Both the position numbers and the translations under genes were made by a program. Shown in pieces: positions 33,101 through 40,671 of a stretch of 64,000 nucleotides of DNA. Below the pieces are notes generated by a model, which worked only from the letters and a program-made list of their open reading frames with translations, had not been told where the DNA came from and searched no databases. The DNA comes from Paenibacillus algicola (GTDB taxonomy: Bacteria; Bacillota; Bacilli; Paenibacillales; Paenibacillaceae). The DNA is taken from assembly GCF_005577435.1 (NCBI RefSeq), contig NZ_CP040396.1, positions 1,732,501-1,796,500 of the forward strand. The letters run 5' to 3'. Every line of letters starts with the position of its first letter. Position 1 is the stretch's first letter.

Positions 33101-33291
33101 GCTCGCTGTATGTGTTCAGCTCAGAGCAGTCGTTTGATGTTCCGGTGGAGGTTCGCGATCCCCGAACAGGCTGCACCTATTTCTTCAATCTGGAAACCGA
33201 TCGCAGCGTATTGTTTGCCGTGGATCAGGACGGAAGCCTGATATCCGTGTACCGCCCGGCAGAAGTTCATGTTGCGGTCGTTAAAGGCTAA
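30163..33291 (+). CDS. Large clan GH-A glycosidase of GH42-like layout, possible beta-mannosidase
   Basis: A 1,042-residue cytoplasmic enzyme, start ATG 30163 overlapping the GH125 stop. Residues 1-235 form an alpha/beta region resembling a glutamine-amidotransferase-like fold (AYLKNGGGLLSIGGAPF); 240-350 are beta-sandwich; 355-780 are a (beta/alpha)8 catalytic domain with WDLINEPSMFDPP (acid/base Glu501) and NLIQETGIMYVETPEG (nucleophile Glu667); 780-930 look like a GH42-type trimerisation domain (VVFPYSNDFSNRKLAIEATT, WILLPSAHNLDDQAFAELV); the last 100 are beta. The two Glu residues mark a retaining clan A hydrolase. I cannot fix the family. Between two alpha-mannosidases, cleavage of a beta-linked core mannose is the natural guess. 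Confidence 0.75.
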   Translation: MKNNVIFLYDPAFPAAADSSLPAAAEGLQALGSVQDASTLSEALASAGEGSCFVNLHAPYFPKQAWPAILAYLKNGGGLLSIGGAPFKIPVRQERESWVCEPEQTAYHQQLHIHETLPVDSARVSRLISHQDISVFSGSDAWLPVEPTWNLVPHVTKCSDLPEQMGSAGPMDTRIYPLVKGIMDNGREVSAPVVLWENTGGPFIGSRWIFVNQPAGRGLWGEEGLKALGSWCDYAARGITELWIKPNYASFEAGERAQLTLQTQRLSKRLTAGEKESWTFRITVQHTEQSSQVWQHELTVEVSGQMDFIRIPVPMELIPGAYRVICSAAGPHGETRTLRQGFWRLDAELLSEGTPITCDRDYFIKDGRPLPVVGMTYMTSDVARKYLFLPNTDVWDRDMAQMKRAGINWIRTGLWTAYRNVMQVDGHASEEVMRSIDAFFLTAKKHDLQVTFTFFSFTPETWEGKNPYLDPRSVEAQKRFIRSIVSRHKNTKHVDWDLINEPSMFDPPRIFSDGPRSARDEFERQAYIEWLRERHGEIEVLQERWNMTPVQLPDFDNVVPPEAEEINFDVQDMHQAKKGTRWLDYALFSMDMHNRWAKELYDAIKDECPDHLVTVGQDEALGAQRPSPFFYAEAADYTTVHSWWLNDNLVWDGIFAKTPDKPNLIQETGIMYVETPEGRAKRSEAELRNILERKYAYAFSTGGAGAVQWIWNTNFYMDNANESHIGAVRADGTEKPEADVSYDFGVFMNGIRDLFKGRELEEGAVVFPYSNDFSNRKLAIEATTTATRVLAYELNMPFRAVGEYDLSSLRKQPVKWILLPSAHNLDDQAFAELVSIVEETGAVLLLTGPLSLDAYWRQVGRLENELGQAKMVNVRREEALEIGNTVYPVSYGSRKIAQVSKEVRSGGKLDQGLTGLHSVQMGTGRLIWCPLPVELNDRIEPVAALYSYMLKQACAKSELEWIHGGQMAGVYGTVLRFAEGSLYVFSSEQSFDVPVEVRDPRTGCTYFFNLETDRSVLFAVDQDGSLISVYRPAEVHVAVVKG

Positions 33292-33311
33292 CCAAGGGGG
33301 ATGAATTCACA

Positions 33312-36050
33312 ATGACGCAGTCCAGAAAAGCACATATTATTTCGCATACCCACTGGGACAGAGAGTGGTACTTGCCTTATGAGAAGCATCACGTTCGTCT
33401 GATCGAGCTGATGGATACCCTGCTGGAGACCATGGAAAAGGAACCGGAATACCGGTACTTTTTCCTGGACGGCCAGACGATTATTCTGGATGACTACCTG
33501 CAGGTGCGGCCGGAGAAAAAAGAGCAGCTGGATCAGCTCATTCATGACGGCCGCATTCAGATCGGTCCATGGTATATTTTGCAGGATGCATTTCTGACAA
33601 GCAGTGAAGCGAACGTGCGGAATATGCAGATTGGCCATGAGGATGCGGCTAAATACGGTACAGTGTCCAAAATCGGATACTTTCCAGATACCTTCGGCTT
33701 AGCCGGCCAAACGCCGCAGCTGATGGTGCAGTCCGGCATCGACAACGCGTTCTTCGGGCGCGGCGTCAAGCCTACCGGATTCAATAATACCGTATCGGAC
33801 GGCGGCTATGAATCCTCCTTCTCCGAGCTGACCTGGCAGGGTCCGGACGGCTCGAAGGTACTCGGAATTCTGTTTGCCAACTGGTACAGCAACGGTAATG
33901 AGGTGCCGGCAGATGAAGAGGAAGCGAAGGCTTACTGGGAAAGAAAGCTGGCAGATGCGGAGAAATATGCATCGACGGGTCAGCTGCTATACATGAACGG
34001 CTGTGACCATCAGCCGATCCAGACCGATCTGCCGGAAGCGATCCAGACGGCGGGCAAGCTGTATCATGATACGGAATTTGTACACTCTACCTTTGATCAG
34101 TATCTGGATGAGCTGCGGCAGCATCTGGGCCAAGAGCTGTCCACCGTAGAAGGCGAGCTGCGCAGCCAGCGTACCGACGGCTGGGGGACCTTGGTAAATA
34201 CAGCCTCCGCCCGGGTATATCTGAAGCAGATGAACCAGACCGGACAGAGCATGCTGGAGAAGGTAGCGGAGCCGCTCGCTTCTATGGCAAGCCTGGCAGG
34301 ACAAGAATATCCGCATCATCTGTTTACCTATGCGTGGAAGACACTGATGCAGAATCATCCGCATGACAGCATTTGCGGCTGCAGTGTCGATGAGGTGCAC
34401 CGCGAGATGGTGACCCGCTTCGAGAAGAGCCGCCATGTAGCGGAGAATATCGCGGACGACAGCAAGGCCGCGATCGCGAACGTCATTGATACCTCGGCAT
34501 TCTCCCAATGGGGTGAGGGCGCGGTGCCATTCGTCGTCTTTAACACCACAGGCTGGAAGAGAACCGGTACCGTGACGGTAACGCTGGATGCCGAGCGGCT
34601 CTATTTCCGCGATGGCTATTCTTTGAAGGAAACCGCAGAGCGCATGAAGCAGGTAGATCTTTCCGGGATGACGGTTGTGGACGAGCAAGGACGGCCGGTT
34701 CTCTTTACGCTGGAGGATCTGGGGCTGCAATTCGGCTATGATCTGCCGGATGACCGCTTCCGTCAGCCGTATATGTGCCGCCGGGTGAAGGTTACCCTTT
34801 ACGCCGCCAATGTACCGGCACTGGGCTATCAAACGCTGGCGCTGGTCAAAGGCGCAGCCGCCTCGTCTCATGACAGCTCGCTATTCCGCAGCGACCGGAT
34901 CATGGAGAATGATGCCTTGAAGGTCGAGCTGAATGCAGACGGCTCCTTTACCCTGACCGATAAGCTGAGTGGACAGGTATACCGTGATCAAGGGATATTT
35001 GAGAACACAGGCGACATTGGTAACGAATATATGTTCAAGCAGCCGGAAGGGGAAGAAGCTCTGAGTACAAAAGGGCTTGAAGCACAAATTACGGTCGTTG
35101 AGGATAGTCCGTTCCGTGCTTCCCTTCAAGTGATGCATGAGTGGGATATACCGGTATCGGCGGATGACAAGCTGCTGCAGGAGCAGATTGAGCTCATCTA
35201 TTATCCGGAGCGGAAAGCACAGCGTGCAAGTGAGACCATTACGCTGAAGCTGAAGACGGTGATTACACTGGAGCGTGACGCTAAAGGCGTGCAAATGTCG
35301 GTTACCTTCAATAATCAGAGTAAGGATCATCGCTTGCGTGTGTGGTTCCCGACAGATCTGCAGACTGCGGTTCACCGGGCGGACTCTATGTTTGAGGTGG
35401 CGGAGCGCAGCAACGAGCCGGCAGCAGAGTGGGAGAATCCAAGCAATACAGCACATCAGCAGGCCTTCGTGGATGTCAGCGGTGAGAGTGCCGGCCTGAC
35501 GGTAGCGAACCTGGGCCTTAACGAATATGAAGTGCTGCGGGACGGCCGCAATACGATTGCCGTTACGCTGCTTCGCGCCGTAGGCGAGCTGGGCGACTGG
35601 GGCTACTTCCCGACGCCGGAAGCTCAATGCATCGGGGAGTCCACCGTCCATCTGGAGGTCATTCCACATCAGGGCAGCGGCATTCAGGACGGTGCTTTTG
35701 CGCAGGCTTACCAGTTCCAGGTGCCATGGGCAGCGGTTCAGACCGGGGTCCATGAAGGAAAGCTGCCAGCCAGCTATTCCATGTTTACCTGGGAGCATCC
35801 GCAGCTGGCGTTCTCTTCCTTGAAGATGAACCGGGATTCCGGGGATTGGATGCTTCGCTGGTTCAACCTGGGCGGCGAAGCCGCAGAGCTGGAGCTTGGC
35901 ACCGCGCTTGCAGAAGCTGCTGCGTACAAAACGACGATTTTGGAGCAGAAGCAGGAAGAGCAGCAGGTCTTCAGCAGCACACAGCCGCTGCAGCTGACGG
36001 TTAAGCCGTATGAGATTGTGACGGTTGGTGTTCAGGCTTCTTCGAAGTAA
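33312..36050 (+). CDS. GH38 alpha-mannosidase
   Basis: A 912-residue family 38 alpha-mannosidase. The N-terminal catalytic domain has the metal-binding SHTHWDREWYLPYE (His14, Asp16 region), GYFPDTFGLAGQTPQLM with nucleophile Asp126, and NHPHDSICGCSVDEVHREM with the third metal-site histidine. The middle helical bundle and C-terminal beta-sandwich domains follow at normal length. The enzyme retains configuration and uses Zn or another divalent ion. No signal peptide. AAGGGGG precedes the ATG, 20 bases after the previous stop; it is the last gene of the cluster. Close relatives cleave alpha-1,3 or 2-O-modified mannosides; the linkage here is not predictable. Confidence 0.93.
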   Translation: MTQSRKAHIISHTHWDREWYLPYEKHHVRLIELMDTLLETMEKEPEYRYFFLDGQTIILDDYLQVRPEKKEQLDQLIHDGRIQIGPWYILQDAFLTSSEANVRNMQIGHEDAAKYGTVSKIGYFPDTFGLAGQTPQLMVQSGIDNAFFGRGVKPTGFNNTVSDGGYESSFSELTWQGPDGSKVLGILFANWYSNGNEVPADEEEAKAYWERKLADAEKYASTGQLLYMNGCDHQPIQTDLPEAIQTAGKLYHDTEFVHSTFDQYLDELRQHLGQELSTVEGELRSQRTDGWGTLVNTASARVYLKQMNQTGQSMLEKVAEPLASMASLAGQEYPHHLFTYAWKTLMQNHPHDSICGCSVDEVHREMVTRFEKSRHVAENIADDSKAAIANVIDTSAFSQWGEGAVPFVVFNTTGWKRTGTVTVTLDAERLYFRDGYSLKETAERMKQVDLSGMTVVDEQGRPVLFTLEDLGLQFGYDLPDDRFRQPYMCRRVKVTLYAANVPALGYQTLALVKGAAASSHDSSLFRSDRIMENDALKVELNADGSFTLTDKLSGQVYRDQGIFENTGDIGNEYMFKQPEGEEALSTKGLEAQITVVEDSPFRASLQVMHEWDIPVSADDKLLQEQIELIYYPERKAQRASETITLKLKTVITLERDAKGVQMSVTFNNQSKDHRLRVWFPTDLQTAVHRADSMFEVAERSNEPAAEWENPSNTAHQQAFVDVSGESAGLTVANLGLNEYEVLRDGRNTIAVTLLRAVGELGDWGYFPTPEAQCIGESTVHLEVIPHQGSGIQDGAFAQAYQFQVPWAAVQTGVHEGKLPASYSMFTWEHPQLAFSSLKMNRDSGDWMLRWFNLGGEAAELELGTALAEAAAYKTTILEQKQEEQQVFSSTQPLQLTVKPYEIVTVGVQASSK

Positions 36051-36053
36051 AAA

Positions 36054-36100
36054 CAGGGCTGCCTTTCAGGAGAATGCATTCTCCGAGAGGCGGCCCTCTT
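36054..36100 (+). terminator. Terminator of the mannoside cluster
   Basis: Long hairpin AGGGCTGCCT...AGGCGGCCCT with an inner palindrome GGAGAATGCATTCTCC, followed by CTTTATG. The T-run is short. Confidence 0.7.
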
Positions 36101-36204
36101 TATGTGGGATGAAGGGGACGTAACTGCACCCTCACTGGACAAGGACAGCGCCCCTGTAATTCGCTATAATGAAAAGGAATACAATGATCCATGGAGGACA
36201 AGAA

Positions 36205-36588
36205 ATGATTCATTTCAACGGATTACATCATGTCAGCCTGGCCGTCCGAAGCTTGGACATCGCCAGGGCCTTTTATTCAGAGAAGCTGATGCTGCAGGAG
36301 ATTCCCCGGCCTCCCTTTAATTCCACTGGAGTCTGGTATGCGGTCGGAGATCAGCAGCTGCATTTGCTGGAGCATCCAGGCGGAGATACATTAAGGGAGC
36401 GGGGGATTGATACGGTAGACGGCCATTTTGCATTCTGGGTCAAGAGTCACTCTGACACAAAAGCATGGCTGGAGGAGCAGGGCATCCCTTATGAAGCTCG
36501 GCCGGACAGTGTGGCCGGCTTTGCTCAGATTTATGTGCTGGATCCCGATCGGAACATTCTGGAGTTTGGTGCGCCTTACGGCTCATAG
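36205..36588 (+). CDS. VOC/glyoxalase-fold protein
   Basis: A 127-residue vicinal-oxygen-chelate protein with the paired beta-alpha-beta repeats: GLHHVSLAVRSLDIARAFYS with EKLMLQEI in the first half and FAFWVKSHSDTKAWLEEQGI, then YVLDPDRNILEFGAPYG in the second. The metal-ligand positions (His in HHVSLAV, Glu in LEFGAP, His in QLHLLEH) are present, so it could be a lyase, dioxygenase or resistance protein; the substrate is unknown. ATG 36205 follows TGGAGGACAAGAA. Monocistronic. Confidence 0.85.
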   Translation: MIHFNGLHHVSLAVRSLDIARAFYSEKLMLQEIPRPPFNSTGVWYAVGDQQLHLLEHPGGDTLRERGIDTVDGHFAFWVKSHSDTKAWLEEQGIPYEARPDSVAGFAQIYVLDPDRNILEFGAPYGS

Positions 36589-36716
36589 GCAGCGCGCCAG
36601 CGACGCGTTTCTTTGCGGCTTCTATAGGAGCAGGACGGTCAGCAGCTGGAGTACAAGGCGATCATGTCGTGCTCCGCTGCTGCAGTCTTTTCCGATTTCC
36701 GAAGATGGGAAAGTAT

Positions 36717-37244
36717 TTATCTTATAAGTACAGGAGTATTCATCTTCACCGTGTCATACAGCCAGATGACATCTTCATTATGCATTCGAATACAGCCTGC
36801 GGATGAATATGTGCCGATGGAGGAGGGACTGTTCGTGCCGTGGATGGCGTAGGCGTAGCTGAGCTTGCCGTTTATTTTGACATTCAGGCCGAGCCAGCGC
36901 GCACCGAGCGGATTGTCAGGGGCTCCACCCTTGATCTTCTCTTTGTAGTAGGGGCGGTTCTTCACCTTCTCGTGAATCAAGAACAAGCCCTCTGGGGTGA
37001 AGGATGGCTTCTTTCCAGTGGCGACCTTAAAGCTTTTCACCGCCTTTCCCTTTTCGAAGTACGTCAGTGTGTTGGTCGATTTCTCGATCAGGATGAACTG
37101 CTCGTGCAGCGCATAAGTACTGCTTAGCTTCGGAGCAGCAGACGCTTCTGCAGCCTCTGCTGCAGCGAAGCCGCTGGAAACACCGGGTACTCCTGCAGCC
37201 AGGAGCAGAGCCCAGATCAGACTGTAATACCATAGCCGTAGCAT
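36717..37244 (-). CDS. Secreted L,D-transpeptidase (YkuD)
   Basis: A 175-residue exported YkuD protein. N-terminal signal peptide (RLWYYSLIWALLLAAGVPGV) with likely cleavage near SSGFAAAEA. The domain has YALHEQFILIEKSTNTLTYF, ATGKKPSFTPEGLFLI, the PDNPLGARWLGL loop, and the catalytic HGTNSPSSIG with SSAGCIRMHNEDV (nucleophilic Cys). Role: L,D cross-linking or modification of peptidoglycan outside the cell. ATG 37244 is chosen over GTG 37250 because AGAGGTG is properly spaced only for it. It transcribes away from the tRNA gene. Confidence 0.92.
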   Translation of the reverse strand: MLRLWYYSLIWALLLAAGVPGVSSGFAAAEAAEASAAPKLSSTYALHEQFILIEKSTNTLTYFEKGKAVKSFKVATGKKPSFTPEGLFLIHEKVKNRPYYKEKIKGGAPDNPLGARWLGLNVKINGKLSYAYAIHGTNSPSSIGTYSSAGCIRMHNEDVIWLYDTVKMNTPVLIR

Positions 37245-37311
37245 GAGCACTCACCTCTTTCGCCCTCCAGTATATGCGTGAAGAAATGAATGGTGCCCTC
37301 AAAAAAATATA

Positions 37312-37341
37312 TTGCTTTATAGATAGCGAACATGCTATTAT
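37312..37341 (+). promoter_or_regulatory. Promoter of the tRNA gene
   Basis: TTGCTT, 18 bases, TATTAT, ending 12 bases upstream of the mature 5' end of the tRNA. Sigma-A-like. Confidence 0.55.
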
Positions 37342-37353
37342 ATATTTTATTGA

Positions 37354-37425
37354 AGGACGGTAGCTCAGCGGGAGAGCACTATCTTGACAGGGTAGGGGTC
37401 ACGGGTTCGATCCCCGTCCGTCCTA
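37354..37425 (+). tRNA. tRNA-Val (anticodon GAC)
   Basis: Complete cloverleaf: acceptor AGGACGG / CCGTCCT with discriminator A (37425), D-arm GCTC...GAGC, anticodon stem CTATC / GGTAG with loop TTGACAG (anticodon GAC at 37386-37388), T-arm ACGGG-TTCGATC-CCCGT. CCA is not encoded. Single gene, with its own promoter and terminator; no integration-site repeat is evident around it. Confidence 0.95.
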
Positions 37426-37440
37426 TATGAAGAGAAGGAA

Positions 37441-37470
37441 ACCTTGAGAAATCAAGGTTTTTTTTGTTTA
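37441..37470 (+). terminator. Terminator of the tRNA gene
   Basis: AACCTTGA / TCAAGGTT with four-base loop and a run of eight T. Confidence 0.95.
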
Positions 37471-37528
37471 TAAAATTCCCTTTACTAGTCAATGCTAGCC
37501 TTAGCAGGTAGCGTGAGCAGGAGGGATG

Positions 37529-37789
37529 ATGTTGAAGAATAAAGACGACAGCTTGTCGGCTCGCAAAGCCGGTACAGTCATAGCGCTGGGCTGCATGCTG
37601 CTTCTGGCCGGGTGCAATATTCCAAGCAGGGCGGACACGCTGCCGCTGCTGGAGGCTCCGTCGTCACCGGTGCATAAGGATGTGTATGAGCGTTCGGTAC
37701 GTGAGGACGTGTACCCGTCCGGCGGGAGAGGGGAGCGGCTGATTCAGGAGCCGACGCTGAAGCCGTCAAGCGCGCTGCAGGGACGATAA
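37529..37789 (+). CDS. Small lipoprotein of unknown function
   Basis: An 86-residue protein with a lipoprotein signal: RKAGTVIALGCMLLLAGC, lipobox LAGC (Cys near residue 28), then a short proline-rich polar region (SRADTLPLLEAPSSPVHKDV) ending SSALQGR. No domain. AGGAGGG precedes three possible starts (ATG 37526, ATG 37529, TTG 37532); 37529 is a compromise on spacing. Probably a surface-attached peptide; function unknown. Confidence 0.6.
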   Translation: MLKNKDDSLSARKAGTVIALGCMLLLAGCNIPSRADTLPLLEAPSSPVHKDVYERSVREDVYPSGGRGERLIQEPTLKPSSALQGR

Positions 37790-37838
37790 TGATATGAAGG
37801 CACTCTGTACGAATGAGAAAGGACGAGGAATGGTGAAG

Positions 37839-37949
37839 CTATTCTTCGTCCCATTTCCGGGAGTAGCCTTTTTTGATGGTGTAAAACATCGGAACAATCA
37901 GGATCACGGCGATGACAACCGCAGCCAGAATCGTGCCTCCAAGACCCAT
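37839..37949 (-). CDS. Small single-span membrane protein
   Basis: Thirty-six residues with ATG 37949 behind GGAGGAGATATTT. One membrane span (LGGTILAAVVIAVILIVPMF) followed by a conserved-looking basic-aromatic tail, YTIKKGYSRKWDEE. The strong ribosome site and clean topology support a real gene. Function unknown. Confidence 0.6.
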   Translation of the reverse strand: MGLGGTILAAVVIAVILIVPMFYTIKKGYSRKWDEE

Positions 37950-38086
37950 AAATATCTCCTCCTTCAATGAAGCTGTTCCTTTCACTATACAGAAAATCAA
38001 TTGTTTTGTATAATGGTTCAGCTGTATACACAGACATTTATAATGACCGCTAATAGAACAAGCAGGGCGTGAAAGAGGTGCAGAAC

Positions 38087-38530
38087 ATGGCAGCAGAAAT
38101 CATTAATGTATCGACAGAGGAAGAGCTCAGGGCTGCGCTCACAATCCGCAAGGAAGTGTTCGTGGAGGAGCAGAAGGTTCCTGAGGACCTGGAGATTGAT
38201 GAATACGACAACCTGGAGGCTGAAGCCCAGCATATCCTGATTAAATATGACGGGGAGTTTGCCGCAGCCGGACGCGTCATTCGTTACAACAAGGATGCAG
38301 CCAAAATGCAGCGAATTGCTGTACGGCAGAAATTCCGTACCCAGGGGCTCGGCCGGGTGCTCGTGCTGGCTATGGAAAATGCAGCGCGGGAGCTGAAGCT
38401 GGAATCCTCCGTACTGGATGCCCAGTGTCAAGCGGAAGGCTTCTATGCCAAGCTGGGCTATACTACCACCTCTACCGAGCCTTTCGATGATGCCGGAATT
38501 CCGCATGTACGCATGGTGAAGGAGCTATAG
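38087..38530 (+). CDS. GNAT family N-acetyltransferase
   Basis: A 147-residue GNAT of the ElaA/YjcF-like group: VFVEEQKVPEDLEIDEYDNL (substrate side), KYDGEFAAAGRVIRYNKDAA, MQRIAVRQKFRTQGLGRVLV (acetyl-CoA P-loop-like motif Q/R-x-x-G-x-G), and LDAQCQAEGFYAKLGYTTTS. The ATG at 38087 is chosen for AGAGGTG. Substrate unknown. Monocistronic with a strong bidirectional terminator after it. Confidence 0.88.
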   Translation: MAAEIINVSTEEELRAALTIRKEVFVEEQKVPEDLEIDEYDNLEAEAQHILIKYDGEFAAAGRVIRYNKDAAKMQRIAVRQKFRTQGLGRVLVLAMENAARELKLESSVLDAQCQAEGFYAKLGYTTTSTEPFDDAGIPHVRMVKEL

Positions 38531-38580
38531 GGTCTTGTCAAGACTGCATGCGTGCTGCATCAGGAGCCTGACGTGAAACC

Positions 38581-38622
38581 GAAGAAAAGCCTGCCCTCCT
38601 AACGAGGAGGGCAGGCTTTTCT
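38581..38622. terminator. Bidirectional terminator
   Basis: AAGAAAAGCCTGCCCTCC / GGAGGGCAGGCTTTTCTT with a short loop; serves the acetyltransferase (plus) and the metallo-hydrolase (minus). Confidence 0.95.
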
Positions 38623-38651
38623 TGCCTTAGTGGATTGTAGCCAGTCAGCCG

Positions 38652-39389
38652 CTACAGCTCATACACGCGGTGCTGCTCCAGAAACTTCATCGGGCCGGTG
38701 GAGTTGCGGAACTGCTCCATGTTGTCGGCATAATGCATGAGATGGATGTTGGACTGCAGCTCCTCCGGCAGGCTCAGCAGCTCGGAAAGCGTGGTATGCA
38801 CCTGTCCTTCTCCCTCCAGCTGACACTCGTGCAGAATCGTATCGCAGCGGCGCTCCGTGACCAGCTGGTGCAGCAGCTGGGGATCAAAGGTCATATCGGC
38901 ACTGTAAAAGACGCGGCCATTGAGATACAAGGAATAGCTGTCCCTTCCGGGGATATGCCGGGTATGAATCAGCTCCACGGTGATGCCGGGCGAGAGATCG
39001 GCAGGGGTCCCTACCGGCAGCGGAATGACGGTGAACACATCCTCCAGCGATTCAATATATTTTTCCTGGTACAGACCGCCTTTCAGGGTGTGTTCCCACA
39101 GCGGGCCTGCCAGAGGCTCTGCAAGGTACAGCGGGATTTTACGCTGGTATCTCATTTTCATCTGGAACGCGAGCTCCTCCAGTCCTCCTACATGATCGGC
39201 GTGGGTGTGCGTGATTAGCACGGCATCAATAGAGTCCCAGGAGCGTCCCAGCTGATGGAGGGCCGTAGGTGCGGTGACGCCGCAGTCGACCATGAGTGTA
39301 AAGTTCTCATCAAAGATCAATGCATTATTGTTGAAATACTTTCGGGAAAAAGCGCTGCCGGTACCTAGCATTTGCAATTTCAAGGTCAA
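38652..39389 (-). CDS. MBL-fold metallo-hydrolase
   Basis: A 245-residue beta-lactamase-fold hydrolase related to the RNase Z-like group: [20 protein letters not shown] at the N-terminus, the metal motif [28 protein letters not shown] and the late histidine LMHYAD. Likely binds two Zn ions and hydrolyses a phosphodiester or lactone; the substrate is unknown. TTG at 39389 is used as start because GGAGGAGG lies six bases before it, and the strand order then begins exactly at the family's N-terminus; an upstream ATG would add 32 unusual residues. Confidence 0.85.
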   Translation of the reverse strand: MTLKLQMLGTGSAFSRKYFNNNALIFDENFTLMVDCGVTAPTALHQLGRSWDSIDAVLITHTHADHVGGLEELAFQMKMRYQRKIPLYLAEPLAGPLWEHTLKGGLYQEKYIESLEDVFTVIPLPVGTPADLSPGITVELIHTRHIPGRDSYSLYLNGRVFYSADMTFDPQLLHQLVTERRCDTILHECQLEGEGQVHTTLSELLSLPEELQSNIHLMHYADNMEQFRNSTGPMKFLEQHRVYEL

Positions 39390-39564
39390 TGGAATCCTCC
39401 TCCTTCTTATCCATTTCATGCGATTGGACATACTGATATTGTACCTAATCAGCGTCTTCTGCACCATTCCCGGGAAAATACACATAAATTATGTGGTTCT
39501 CCGCAACTTTACTTTTTGTCGTGTAGTATACACATGTATCAGCGAGAATCAATGGAGGGGATTA

Positions 39565-40137
39565 ATGGACATGAGGGTAAAGCTGGGTTGGAAAAAAATC
39601 ACAGCCGCAGCTCTGGTCATCACGTTAATGAGCGGAAGCACGCTGTTGTTTGCAGATTCGATTCAGGACAAGATCCGGGTGTTGATGAACGGTCGGGAGC
39701 TGAAAGATGGTGCCTATCTGATTGATAATAAGATTTATGTGCCGCTGCGGGATATGAATGCAGCCTCAGACTGGGATAAAAGTGCCGGCAAGGTACAGGT
39801 CGTGAAGCCGAATGTACATATCTTTCTGTTCAAGGGAGATACGGCATTCGGGAACGTGAACCGGGGCAAATTAAAGTTTAACGTGTTCAGCCAGGTGGAT
39901 TCCGTGCATGATGATGTGGAGTCCGTCAAGGTAGCGATTGAAGATCCTTCAGGCAGCATCAAGGATATTCAGTCTCAGAGCAACCTGCAGGGCAAGGATA
40001 ATTTCTGGTTTCGAACCTATGACTTTACGTACGATTTCGATACCGTCGGCAAATATTCGGTAGGCTTCTATGTCAAGCTGACGGGAAGCTCGGGCTATGA
40101 AAAGGTTGCCGAAAAAATCATTACTGTGCTGAAATAA
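39565..40137 (+). CDS. Secreted stalk-domain protein (copper amine oxidase N-like)
   Basis: A 190-residue exported protein. Signal peptide KKITAAALVITLMSGSTLLF; then a stalk (copper amine oxidase N-terminal) domain with VLMNGRELKDGAYLIDNKIY and VPLRDMNAASDWDKSAGKVQ, common in Paenibacillus surface proteins. The second half (about 85-190) is a beta-sandwich (VKVAIEDPSGSIKDIQSQSN, FDTVGKYSVGFYVKLTGSSG). GGAGGGG precedes two starts, ATG 39565 and ATG 39571. Likely wall-associated; exact role unknown. Confidence 0.75.
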   Translation: MDMRVKLGWKKITAAALVITLMSGSTLLFADSIQDKIRVLMNGRELKDGAYLIDNKIYVPLRDMNAASDWDKSAGKVQVVKPNVHIFLFKGDTAFGNVNRGKLKFNVFSQVDSVHDDVESVKVAIEDPSGSIKDIQSQSNLQGKDNFWFRTYDFTYDFDTVGKYSVGFYVKLTGSSGYEKVAEKIITVLK

Positions 40138-40271
40138 GCCCGATCATTGTAGGTTCACCCGATGGACCTCGCAGTGATCAAGCGGGGCTCTGCCTGAAAT
40201 TGACCTGGTCCCGGCTTCCGTGTTACCATACCAAGGATTGATAATTTAATTGAAGTGAGGTTTAACATTCA

Positions 40272-40565
40272 ATGAGTGATCACACACATGGACATGACCA
40301 TGATCATGACCAAGACGCCGAGGAATTCGTACTGACCTTGACCGATGAACAGGGCAAGGAAATGGAAATGGTTCTGGTGGAAACGTTCGACGTGGGCGAG
40401 AAGCTGTACGCTCTTCTGCTGGAGCGCAACAATCCGGGAGCAGACGGCGTGATCCTGCGTATGGAAGAAGAGGACGAGGAAATGGTTCTCTATAACATTG
40501 AAGATGAAGACGAATGGAACGCGGTAGAAGAGGCTTATAACGAGCTCGTTGCCGCTCAGGAATAG
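40272..40565 (+). CDS. DUF1292 protein (YrzB-like)
   Basis: A 97-residue very acidic protein starting with a histidine-rich stretch (HTHGHDHDHDQD) and a DUF1292 domain (FVLTLTDEQGKEMEMVLVET, EEDEEMVLYNIEDEDEWNAV). In Bacilli the relatives sit in the yrrK/ruvX-type region and have no known function. GTGAGG precedes the ATG. The histidine tract might bind metal, but that is only a suggestion. Confidence 0.85.
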   Translation: MSDHTHGHDHDHDQDAEEFVLTLTDEQGKEMEMVLVETFDVGEKLYALLLERNNPGADGVILRMEEEDEEMVLYNIEDEDEWNAVEEAYNELVAAQE

Positions 40566-40576
40566 GGCTTGCAAAC

Positions 40577-40623
40577 TAAACAGCGGTGCTCGGGAGATGA
40601 TCCTGAGCACCGCTGTTTGTTTG
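40577..40623 (+). terminator. Rho-independent terminator
   Basis: AAACAGCGGTGCTC / GAGCACCGCTGTTT with tail GTTTG. Confidence 0.9.
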
Positions 40624-40671
40624 TATTACGTGCAAGGCGTCGCGCCTGCATCCGGCAAAGATGAGTGTCAA

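Noticed and set aside
37354..37425. tRNA-Val as an integration site for the mobile region
   Set aside because: The mobile region ends near 18.2 kb, no integrase lies beside the tRNA, and I see no repeat of its 3' end in the window.
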